Origin: Marinilactibacillus kalidii | GTDB lineage: Bacteria; Bacillota; Bacilli; Lactobacillales; Carnobacteriaceae_A | Length of the DNA: 64,000 nt | Assembly (NCBI RefSeq): GCF_017599325.1 | Contig: NZ_JAGFVM010000044.1 | Location: 62,001-126,000 of the forward strand | Direction of reading: 5' to 3' | Shown: one piece after another, positions 18,956 to 25,945 of the stretch | How positions within the stretch are numbered: the stretch's first letter is position 1 | Layout: each line of letters opens with the position of its first letter | Program-made: the position numbers and the translations under genes | Notes under the pieces: model-generated | What the model was told of the DNA's origin: nothing | The model's input: the letters and a program-made list of their open reading frames with translations, nothing else | Database searches by the model: none

Positions 18956-19665
18956 CTAGACACCTCCGCTCTATTTTGTTGAACGATTTTCATAAAGATC
19001 GTTTCGAGATCATGAGCATTTCGATCATTTTTGCCTTCAAATCCCATTACTCCTTCGTGAATGATACCAATGTCGTCTGCTACGAGTTGAACCTCTGTTA
19101 ATAAATGACTAGATAAAATAACAGTGATGCCTCTTTCTGGAAAAGACCGAATCAGTTCTCTTAATTCTTGAATACCTAATGGGTCGAGTCCGTTTGTTGG
19201 TTCATCCAGAATCAGTACTTCGGGCTCGTTAATAAGTGCCATTGCGATACCTAGCCGTTGTTTCATGCCTAAAGAAAACTGCCCCGCTCTTTTTTTCCCT
19301 ACGTTTACTAATCCAACGATTTCTAGTACTTTCTCGATTCGTTTTTCTGGTAAATCTAGTAATAAACTCAGTACTTTTAAATTATCATGTGCTGACAAAT
19401 TAGGATAAATAGCCGGTCCTTCAATCATTGAACCGACTGAAGCGACCTGATTTCTATCCCATCGTTTTCCATCAACCCAGATTTCTCCACTTGTTGGTTT
19501 TAATATGCCGGTCAGCACTTTTAACAAGGTCGACTTACCTGCTCCGTTTGCCCCTAATAGTCCATACACACTTGCTCGTCTTACATGGATATCAATTTCT
19601 TTTAGTACGCTTTCTTTACCGAACTTCTTCGTTAATTGTTTTGTTTCAATCATATTCTGCGCCAT
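18952..19665 (-). CDS. Lantibiotic-immunity type ABC ATPase (LanF-like)
   Basis: This 237-residue ATPase has Walker A GANGAGKST, signature FSLGMKQRL and Walker B VLILDEPTNGLD. The Q-loop region reads SMIEGPAIYPNL: a Glu stands where most ABC ATPases have Gln. This E-loop is a known mark of LanF proteins and supports the lantibiotic-transporter call beyond general similarity. AAGGAG precedes the ATG by 9 bases. It is the first gene of the F-E-G-R-K operon. Confidence 0.85.
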   Translation of the reverse strand: MAQNMIETKQLTKKFGKESVLKEIDIHVRRASVYGLLGANGAGKSTLLKVLTGILKPTSGEIWVDGKRWDRNQVASVGSMIEGPAIYPNLSAHDNLKVLSLLLDLPEKRIEKVLEIVGLVNVGKKRAGQFSLGMKQRLGIAMALINEPEVLILDEPTNGLDPLGIQELRELIRSFPERGITVILSSHLLTEVQLVADDIGIIHEGVMGFEGKNDRNAHDLETIFMKIVQQNRAEVSR

Positions 19666-19742
19666 CTTTATCAGCTCCTTACCGGCACTATACCGCGTAT
19701 ATCTAACTGATTTATAACTGAATACAGGTATAAACTAAAAAA

Positions 19743-19769
19743 AAGTAGACACCTTATCGGTATCTACTT
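19743..19769 (-). terminator. Terminator after the XRE regulator gene
   Basis: On the minus strand AAGTAGATACC pairs with GGTGTCTACTT (one mismatch) and is followed by TTTTTTTAG. It separates the DUF2975/XRE unit from the lantibiotic operon. Confidence 0.8.
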
Positions 19770-19780
19770 AGGTACTCATT

Positions 19781-20005
19781 TTACGAGTCGCTATTTTCTT
19801 CATCTTCTACGTATTCCAATATGTCACCTGGCTGACATTCAAGTACCTTGCAGATTGCGTTTAGGGTCGAGAATCGTACAGCACTCACCTTACCTGTTTT
19901 GATTTTTGATAAATTGACATTGGCAACGCCAACTTTTTCGGATAATTCTTTTAAAGAGATTTTGCGATCGGCCATGACGCGATCTAACCTAAGAATAATG
20001 GCCAT
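19781..20005 (-). CDS. Small XRE/Cro-type HTH regulator (YozG-like)
   Basis: This 74-residue protein is almost entirely one helix-turn-helix domain (ISLKELSEKVGVANVNLSKIKTG), ending in the CQPGDILEY typical of the YozG/HipB-like small regulators. GGAGG lies 7 bases upstream. It lies 15 bases after the DUF2975 gene. DUF2975 membrane proteins are usually paired with such a regulator, and the pair may form a membrane-linked regulatory switch. Confidence 0.8.
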   Translation of the reverse strand: MAIILRLDRVMADRKISLKELSEKVGVANVNLSKIKTGKVSAVRFSTLNAICKVLECQPGDILEYVEDEENSDS

Positions 20006-20020
20006 TATTTTTCCTCCATG

Positions 20021-20560
20021 CTATAGTATTTCGTCGACATCTTGTTGTAAGGATTGACCATATTTAAATATCTCAGCTAGTGTATAAAACATGAGCCCAA
20101 TCAATAATAACCCACCATCAATATTCATCTGTACATATGTGCCTTCTAAGAAAATCGCATATAAAAGGGATGGTAAAAAACTGATTACGAAGAAACCGAG
20201 AAACGATAATCCTGATAACAAATAGATTTTTCTGACTTGAATCGTTTTAAAAGGCACTTCACTTTTAGCAAGACCACTGAAGATTCTGGAAACAATAACA
20301 TAACCAACTAACGTTAAAAAAAGCAATATGTATCTTAGTGTTACATTGATCGTGTCTACGATAGACTGATCGACTATACCTGATTTTCTTCCCATACTAA
20401 ATACGGTAAAAATCCCACTTGGTACTTGCTTGTTCTGTGAAAAAGACCCTCCGTCAAAAACAACAAAAGCAAAATAAACGAGTTGCAAAACAATCAAAAC
20501 AATAAATACGTTTAGTAAAATACTAATACTCTTACTGAGTAATCTGATTTTCTGGTTCAT
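20021..20560 (-). CDS. DUF2975 family membrane protein
   Basis: This 179-residue protein has four membrane helices, typical of DUF2975. ATG 20560 is chosen because AAAAAGGAG ends about 8 bases upstream; a longer frame has no ribosome site. The small XRE regulator is encoded just downstream, the standard partner. The family's molecular function is unknown; a role in controlling the partner regulator is inferred. Confidence 0.8.
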   Translation of the reverse strand: MNQKIRLLSKSISILLNVFIVLIVLQLVYFAFVVFDGGSFSQNKQVPSGIFTVFSMGRKSGIVDQSIVDTINVTLRYILLFLTLVGYVIVSRIFSGLAKSEVPFKTIQVRKIYLLSGLSFLGFFVISFLPSLLYAIFLEGTYVQMNIDGGLLLIGLMFYTLAEIFKYGQSLQQDVDEIL

Positions 20561-20603
20561 ATAATCGTCTCCTTTTTGAAAGGTTACCATTAAAATAAAT
20601 GTT

Positions 20604-20646
20604 AATCAACAATTAATTAACGATAAACATTAATTAATTGTTGATT
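20604..20646. repeat. Perfect 16-bp inverted repeat
   Basis: AATCAACAATTAATTA and its exact reverse complement are separated by 11 bases. The repeat lies between the stop of the LysR gene (20676) and the start of the DUF2975 gene (20560), both on the minus strand. It has no T-tract directly after the stem, so it may be an operator for the DUF2975/XRE unit or a weak terminator for the LysR/racemase unit. Confidence 0.6.
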
Positions 20647-20675
20647 TCACAATTTTTCAAGCGCATTTAATACTT

Positions 20676-21569
20676 TCAAGATAGCTGATTGAAATACTGC
20701 TGACAAAGATCTATAAAGTCTTGTATATCCGTTTTTTGGTTCCGCTTACGTTTTCCAATTCCAAAAGGTACACTGTTATAAGTTTCAGCCAATGGACAAA
20801 CGCGTACTTTATCGGTATGACCAATAATCTCCTTTCCAATCCATGCAATGCCTTGGTTTAACTGTACGGCACGAATCAGCTCTTCCATGCTATCTACATA
20901 TTTAACAATATTCAATATAATCTGTTCTTCTCTTATTTGATGTTTTAGCGTTGCATAATAGTCCGGATAGGCTTTTTTTGACAGCGTAATGATGGGGTAA
21001 TCCGCTAGTGCTTTTAAGGAAACAGCTTCTTGGGTTCCTAACGGATGGTTAGGAGACGTGATCAAACAAATTTGTTGTTCAATCATTCTAGTTGTTTCTA
21101 TCATGGCATACGACTCAAGATCTTGTATGGTTCCGAAGACTGCATCCAATTCACCTTCGAGCATTTGACGAACACATGATTTAAATATCGTCCGTGTCAC
21201 TTTAATGATTTTTTCAGGATATTGTTCTTCATACAGTGCAATGATATTTGGCAAGTGAACAGCCTCTAGCGGTCCAGTTATCCCAATATGCAAAACACGG
21301 TCCTCTATTCGAGAAATTTCTCTAAGATCGGAAAGCATCGTTGTTTCTTTTTCAAGCGTTTCGGTGCAAAAATCGTAAAATGTTTTTCCTGCTTTCGTTA
21401 GCCTTGGTTTGTAAAAACTGCGGTCAAAGAGGGTCACGTCTAGTTCGCTTTCCAGATAAGCAATTTGCTGACTGATTGCAGACTGCGTAATCACATAAGC
21501 TTTTCCTGCGGCAGAAAAGGAACCTTCCTCAACGACCGCCAGGAAGTACAACACACGTTTGTCTAACAT
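20676..21569 (-). CDS. LysR family transcriptional regulator
   Basis: This 297-residue regulator has an N-terminal winged HTH (about residues 1-62, GSFSAAGKAYVITQSAISQQI) and a periplasmic-binding-like effector domain (about 90-290). The amino-acid racemase gene ends 12 bases upstream on the same strand, so the two are probably co-transcribed and the regulator may respond to the racemase's substrate or product. The effector is not identifiable from sequence. Confidence 0.85.
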   Translation of the reverse strand: MLDKRVLYFLAVVEEGSFSAAGKAYVITQSAISQQIAYLESELDVTLFDRSFYKPRLTKAGKTFYDFCTETLEKETTMLSDLREISRIEDRVLHIGITGPLEAVHLPNIIALYEEQYPEKIIKVTRTIFKSCVRQMLEGELDAVFGTIQDLESYAMIETTRMIEQQICLITSPNHPLGTQEAVSLKALADYPIITLSKKAYPDYYATLKHQIREEQIILNIVKYVDSMEELIRAVQLNQGIAWIGKEIIGHTDKVRVCPLAETYNSVPFGIGKRKRNQKTDIQDFIDLCQQYFNQLS

Positions 21570-21581
21570 AGCTCACCTACT

Positions 21582-22274
21582 TTACTTTTTTAAAGACCAG
21601 TTCACAGCCTCTTTTGCATGAATCACCGTTGTATCAAATACTGCTAACGCTGAATCTTCTGGCTTAATCAATAAACCGATCTCTGTACAGCCCAATATAA
21701 CGCCTTCAGCACCTTGTTCCTTTAGTTGCTTGATTGTTTCTTGGAAATAGACCCTAGAATCAGTTTCCATCTTTCCTAAACATAGTTCATCAAAGATGAT
21801 CTCATTGATTTTACTACGTCTATCTTCTGTTGGAACGACTACTTGAATGCCTTGTTGTTCAATTCTCGATTTATAAAAAGTTTGTTCCATCGTATACTTC
21901 GTCCCCAATAGACCAACCGTTTGAATCTGGGCTTCCTTTAGTGCATTGGCTGTCGCATCTGCAATATGCAACACTGGAATCGAAATCTTTTCTTCGATCG
22001 ACTGAATCACTTTGTGCATCGTATTCGTACAGATCACGATAACGTCAGCACTTGCTTTTTCTAAAGAAAGCGCTGCTTGCCCCAACCGCTCACCTGCTCG
22101 ATCCCAATTTCCTGTTTGTTGGTCATGTTCAATTTCTTCAAAATCTACGCTGTATAAAATACACTCTGCTGAATGCAGTCCGCCTAAATTCTCTTTCACT
22201 TGCTCGTTGATCAGTCTGTAGTATTCCGCTGAGGATTCCCAACTCATTCCACCTATCAGGCCAATTTTTTTCAT
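21582..22274 (-). CDS. Aspartate/glutamate racemase family (YgeA/RacX type)
   Basis: This 230-residue enzyme of the PLP-independent amino-acid racemase family uses two cysteines as acid/base pair. Both are visible: CTNTMHK in the first half and GCTEIGLL in the second. The start MKKIGLIGGMSWESSAEYY is diagnostic of the YgeA-like broad-specificity subgroup. It should make D-amino acids in the cytosol. GGGGGC lies upstream. The LysR gene follows. Confidence 0.85.
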   Translation of the reverse strand: MKKIGLIGGMSWESSAEYYRLINEQVKENLGGLHSAECILYSVDFEEIEHDQQTGNWDRAGERLGQAALSLEKASADVIVICTNTMHKVIQSIEEKISIPVLHIADATANALKEAQIQTVGLLGTKYTMEQTFYKSRIEQQGIQVVVPTEDRRSKINEIIFDELCLGKMETDSRVYFQETIKQLKEQGAEGVILGCTEIGLLIKPEDSALAVFDTTVIHAKEAVNWSLKK

Positions 22275-22351
22275 TTCAACTGCCCCCTATGTATGTTTCG
22301 CTATTCCTTTTTATCAATTCTACTTTAAAACTATCTAAATTAAAATAACAA

Positions 22352-22388
22352 AATGACCTCTTTCTACTTTTTCGTAGAAGAGGTCATT
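22352..22388 (-). terminator. Terminator of the sugar PTS operon
   Basis: AATGACCTCTTTCTAC and GTAGAAGAGGTCATT form a strong stem. On the minus strand a TTTTGTTATTTTAATT tail follows the last gene (stop 22396). Confidence 0.8.
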
Positions 22389-22395
22389 GATTTGC

Positions 22396-23013
22396 TCATA
22401 AATCATGAGTGATTTTGTATTGCAGTGTTTGTTTTAATCCGGAATAATCAACAACCGTATAATCGGTCACATCAATCTCAATCAGTTCTCCCAACTGAAA
22501 ATCGTTGTATCCTCTCGTTTCGATCATCTGCTTAAATCCTTCTTTAGTGATCAGGTTGTCTGCTGTAGATCGATCTTCTAAACTGTCTCCATAGTGATAA
22601 TGTGTCTGAATATGGCTCAGATGTCTAGAAAGTTCAACATCTCTTTTTTTTCGTCTTTCCCAAAGTATCTCAAAATCTGCAACGAGCCTGATCGTGATGA
22701 CCGTATACTCGTGTTGCGTAGAAAGCTTTGACAGTTCCCCTTTTTGTTTTTGACTAAAAGGGTACTCTGAAAGAATAACTTTTTTACCGATTTTCATGTA
22801 ATACGCCAACACACCATAGTAAAAGTCCCAGACTTCTTTTTCCAACACTGCTTTTTCAGCTAGGTTACTGAATCCAACAGAATCCGCAATGATTTCTTTT
22901 CCTTCATCAGGTGTGATGATAAACATATCTGGTAAGACGGTCTTCAATTCTTCTACGAGGTAGGATTTCCCCGTTGCTGGACTCCCTGCTAAAAGAATCA
23001 AATATTTTTTCAT
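22396..23013 (-). CDS. P-loop kinase (AAA family), last gene of the PTS operon
   Basis: This 205-residue protein begins with the Walker A loop AGSPATGKS (residues 9-17) and resembles gluconokinase/zeta-like P-loop kinases, with a lid-like basic stretch ERRKKRDVELSRH. It starts 1 base after the aldolase stop codon, so it is part of the operon. A small-molecule kinase that adds a second phosphate to the PTS sugar product before aldol cleavage would complete the pathway. That is inference; the substrate is unknown. Confidence 0.7.
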   Translation of the reverse strand: MKKYLILLAGSPATGKSYLVEELKTVLPDMFIITPDEGKEIIADSVGFSNLAEKAVLEKEVWDFYYGVLAYYMKIGKKVILSEYPFSQKQKGELSKLSTQHEYTVITIRLVADFEILWERRKKRDVELSRHLSHIQTHYHYGDSLEDRSTADNLITKEGFKQMIETRGYNDFQLGELIEIDVTDYTVVDYSGLKQTLQYKITHDL

Positions 23014-23014
23014 A

Positions 23015-23881
23015 CTATTGTGCTACTTTGATTGGACTGTCCACATTCATGAACAAACCAATCTTATGTTTGATGATTTCTTTTACAGCTAAGTTAGCAG
23101 GAATCACATTATGGCGCAGTGACTTATTGACAGGGGTCTCTGCAAAGCAAGCTTTCGCTTCTTTTGTCCAGTTAACAAGTAACTCTGTTCCTACGTTAAA
23201 TTTACGAATACCATTATTGATTAAATCTGGATAATCTTCTTCTTTCACACCTGTTCCACCGTGAACCACTAGGGGAATATCCGTTACTTGATGAATCTCT
23301 TTTAATAATGGAATATTTACTTCTGTTTTAGATTTGAACTGACCGTGATTTGTCCCAATCGCAATAGCCAAAGCGTCCACACCGGTCTCTTTTACAAATT
23401 CAACAACATCTTCAGGACTGGTATAAATTCTGTCCGCTTCTTCAACATGAATCCCCTCTTCTGTACCGCCGATCGTACCGAGCTCCCCTTCAACGGAAGC
23501 GCCGTGTTTGTGGGCGTATTGTACAACTGCTCTTGTTTTTGCAATATTTTCTTTAAAGGGTAACTGAGAGCCATCGTACATCACCGATGTATAGCCACTA
23601 TCAATCGCCTCTTTGATATCATCAAAATCTTGGGCATGATCCAAATGTAAGGCAACATCGACCATTTCATCTTCAGCTAATTGTTTTGCGACAGCGACCA
23701 TCACTTTGAAACCAATATATCTCGCTGTAGCAATGGATGTTTGAATAATAATCGGTGAACCCATTTCCTTAGCAGCACGGATCATTTCGGGCATCATTTC
23801 CAAGTTGTGGGCGTTGAACGCACCAATCGTCATGTTCAAGTCCTCAGCTGTTTGTGTCACGTTTTTTAAAGTTGTATACAT
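23015..23881 (-). CDS. Class II ketose-bisphosphate aldolase (fructose/tagatose type)
   Basis: This 288-residue zinc aldolase of the FbaA/GatY/KbaY family cleaves a ketose 1,6-bisphosphate to dihydroxyacetone phosphate plus an aldehyde. It shows the zinc and catalytic region LHLDHAQDFDD, MYDGSQLPF, VEGELGTIGG and the phosphate-binding VHGGTGV. AAAGGGAG precedes the ATG. Its position among PTS genes suggests a dedicated role in catabolism of the imported sugar, not central glycolysis. Fructose versus tagatose specificity cannot be decided by eye. Confidence 0.85.
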   Translation of the reverse strand: MYTTLKNVTQTAEDLNMTIGAFNAHNLEMMPEMIRAAKEMGSPIIIQTSIATARYIGFKVMVAVAKQLAEDEMVDVALHLDHAQDFDDIKEAIDSGYTSVMYDGSQLPFKENIAKTRAVVQYAHKHGASVEGELGTIGGTEEGIHVEEADRIYTSPEDVVEFVKETGVDALAIAIGTNHGQFKSKTEVNIPLLKEIHQVTDIPLVVHGGTGVKEEDYPDLINNGIRKFNVGTELLVNWTKEAKACFAETPVNKSLRHNVIPANLAVKEIIKHKIGLFMNVDSPIKVAQ

Positions 23882-23897
23882 ATTTTTTCTCTCCCTT

Positions 23898-24305
23898 TTA
23901 TCTAGATGTGGTTACTTTTTTAGCGATTTGTCTCATGTCATCCATTTTGTTCATATAGTAATCAATCCCTTGGTCGTCACCACTCCGAGCAGCTTCAGCT
24001 CTTTTTGCATTGTATAAGCTCATGAGTTTTTTATAGCCATCACCGATAGACAGTTTATAATCAAGACTTTTTTCAAGAGACGCTACTGCCTGTTCTTTTT
24101 CATCCAGTTCTGCTTGTTTCAGTCCCTTTTTTTCATAAAGAACTGCAAGCGCTGGCTTGTCCGTTTCACTAGTCTGTTCTATTTCTTTGTCCAATGCTTC
24201 GATTTCATTGACGAGTCGTGCTTTTTCTTCTACGGATAATGTCGGTTCTGGTGTAGTGGGTTCTTTCGTTTTTGGTTTATCTTTATTTTTAAATAATCCG
24301 AACAT
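23898..24305 (-). CDS. Uncharacterised coiled-coil protein of the PTS operon
   Basis: I do not recognise this 135-residue protein. After a Lys/Pro/Thr-rich start (MFGLFKNKDKPKTKEP, no signal peptide) it is helical and strongly charged, with heptad-like runs from about residue 25 to 75 and a second helical part. AAGGAGG lies 6 bases before the ATG. It is encoded between the IIC and aldolase genes with short gaps, so it is co-transcribed. It might be an adaptor or a regulator of the PTS; nothing in the sequence shows catalysis. Confidence 0.7.
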   Translation of the reverse strand: MFGLFKNKDKPKTKEPTTPEPTLSVEEKARLVNEIEALDKEIEQTSETDKPALAVLYEKKGLKQAELDEKEQAVASLEKSLDYKLSIGDGYKKLMSLYNAKRAEAARSGDDQGIDYYMNKMDDMRQIAKKVTTSR

Positions 24306-24322
24306 CTTTGTTCCTCCTTATT

Positions 24323-25612
24323 TTAAAAGGCTTTTAAAATGGGACTTAAAATCCAAGCGTAAAGTAGCGCTGCGAAGACTGTATCAACATCTGTAGCCGT
24401 TGCATTGATAAAGCCAAGACTGTTGAAAATCGTTACGAGTAAAGCAGGTAGGAGTGTGATAAAGAAACCATGAGCGATTCCCCCAATGATCGCACCACGT
24501 CGTCCACCTACTGCATTACCGAATATCCCAGCCGTTCCGCCGGCAAAGAAATTCGTTAGCATACCTGGTAAAATCATTGCTAATCCAAAAACTGGTAAAA
24601 CGAACATCGCAACCACTGTACCTATGGTTGTTGTGATAAATCCTAAAATAACGGCATTTGGTGAGTAAGGGAAAAATACCGGACAATCGAGTGCTGGAAT
24701 AGCATCAGGTACAAGTTTCATCGCAATCCCTCTAAACGCTGGTACGATTTCTCCGAGCAGTAAACGTACGCCGGCTAGTAGGACATAAACCCCTACGACA
24801 AATTGAATCGCTTGTATGAATGCAAACATGATATAGTTTTGTGATCCTGATAGCGTAGAAGCAAATTCGCTTCCTGCAAAGGCTGCTGTAACGATATAGA
24901 GTGGCACCATTACGACCATGAGTGAAAGATACGTATCTTGTAAAAATTCAAAAGACCCAGGCAATTGAATATCTTCGATCGATTTTTTGTTTTCTCCACG
25001 TTCACCGAATACTTTTGCGACACCGGCTTCAAAAAGATACCCCAGTGTACAGAAGTGACCAAGTGCGATATCGTTTGATCCGGTAACTTTTCGAATGATT
25101 GGTTGTGCAAGTGCCGGCATTGCTACTGCGAAGACGGCACCAACAAATCCGCCAACAAGAATCAGTGTGATTCCTCTTAGTCCTGCAAAGAATCCAAAGA
25201 CTGTGGTCATCGTAGCCATCCATAATATTGCCTGACCAGTTAAGAAAATATATTTCCATTTGGTAAATCGTGCAATCAAGATATTAAAGACGAAAATCGC
25301 TAAGAAGGTTAAAGCAATATCTCTTCCTAACCCTAATTCGTTCATAGCTTGACCATTGATCGCTTCAATCGAAGGAATGATCCCTTGCATACCGAATCCT
25401 ATCGTGAAGATTTCGCCAAAGTACGTTAAACTACCAACAATAATGCCTGAACCGGCACTGAGTACTTGAAAGCCTAATAATGTCTTCAATGTGCCAGATA
25501 TGACTTGCCCCATGGATTTCTTCTGTAGCAGCAAGCCTAGCATGGCAATCAATGCGATTGTAATGGATGCTTGCGTTAAAATATTATCTACTATGAAATT
25601 AATGACTGACAT
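24323..25612 (-). CDS. PTS ascorbate-type IIC permease (UlaA/SgaT family)
   Basis: This 429-residue membrane protein has about eleven helices and matches the ascorbate-galactitol PTS superfamily by GLLLQKKSMGQVISGTLKT at the N-terminus and the Gly-rich FFAGGTAGIFGNAVGGRRGA region. It imports and, with IIB, phosphorylates a sugar or sugar acid. The next gene product IIB (encoded upstream) is its partner, and the separate IIA gene of a typical ula operon is missing here. Because the downstream enzyme is an aldolase, the substrate may not be ascorbate. Confidence 0.85.
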   Translation of the reverse strand: MSVINFIVDNILTQASITIALIAMLGLLLQKKSMGQVISGTLKTLLGFQVLSAGSGIIVGSLTYFGEIFTIGFGMQGIIPSIEAINGQAMNELGLGRDIALTFLAIFVFNILIARFTKWKYIFLTGQAILWMATMTTVFGFFAGLRGITLILVGGFVGAVFAVAMPALAQPIIRKVTGSNDIALGHFCTLGYLFEAGVAKVFGERGENKKSIEDIQLPGSFEFLQDTYLSLMVVMVPLYIVTAAFAGSEFASTLSGSQNYIMFAFIQAIQFVVGVYVLLAGVRLLLGEIVPAFRGIAMKLVPDAIPALDCPVFFPYSPNAVILGFITTTIGTVVAMFVLPVFGLAMILPGMLTNFFAGGTAGIFGNAVGGRRGAIIGGIAHGFFITLLPALLVTIFNSLGFINATATDVDTVFAALLYAWILSPILKAF

Positions 25613-25634
25613 CTTTTTTCCTCCTATACGGTTT

Positions 25635-25943
25635 CTAGATAGCGCCCTTGGCTTCTAATACAGGTGTTAGTTTTTCGTCGATCTCTTGTTTGGATACAAT
25701 ATTTTTCAAATAGACAATGGCCGTCTTGCTTTCATCAATGTTGAACTTTTCAAACTGTGATTTGAAATTTTGTGCTGTAATGATAATATCTGGGCTCATG
25801 GACGCTGCACTTGAAATATCTACATGATCCAATTTTGCTTCTACACCTTTTGCATTCAATACATCTTCCGCAGACATCTGTGCTGCGAAACTACTTCCTA
25901 GTCCTGCCCCACATACAAATAAAATCGTTAACTTTTTAGCCAT
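25635..25943 (-). CDS. PTS IIB component (UlaB-like)
   Basis: This 102-residue cytosolic PTS subunit has phosphoacceptor Cys11 in LFVCGAGLGSSF, as in lactose/ascorbate-type IIB proteins. ATG 25943 is preferred because GGGGAG ends 6 bases upstream; the ATG at 25949 would touch that site and overlap the regulator's stop. It receives phosphate from a IIA (here probably the regulator's EIIA domain) and passes it to the sugar bound to IIC. Confidence 0.85.
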   Translation of the reverse strand: MAKKLTILFVCGAGLGSSFAAQMSAEDVLNAKGVEAKLDHVDISSAASMSPDIIITAQNFKSQFEKFNIDESKTAIVYLKNIVSKQEIDEKLTPVLEAKGAI

Positions 25944-25945
25944 GT

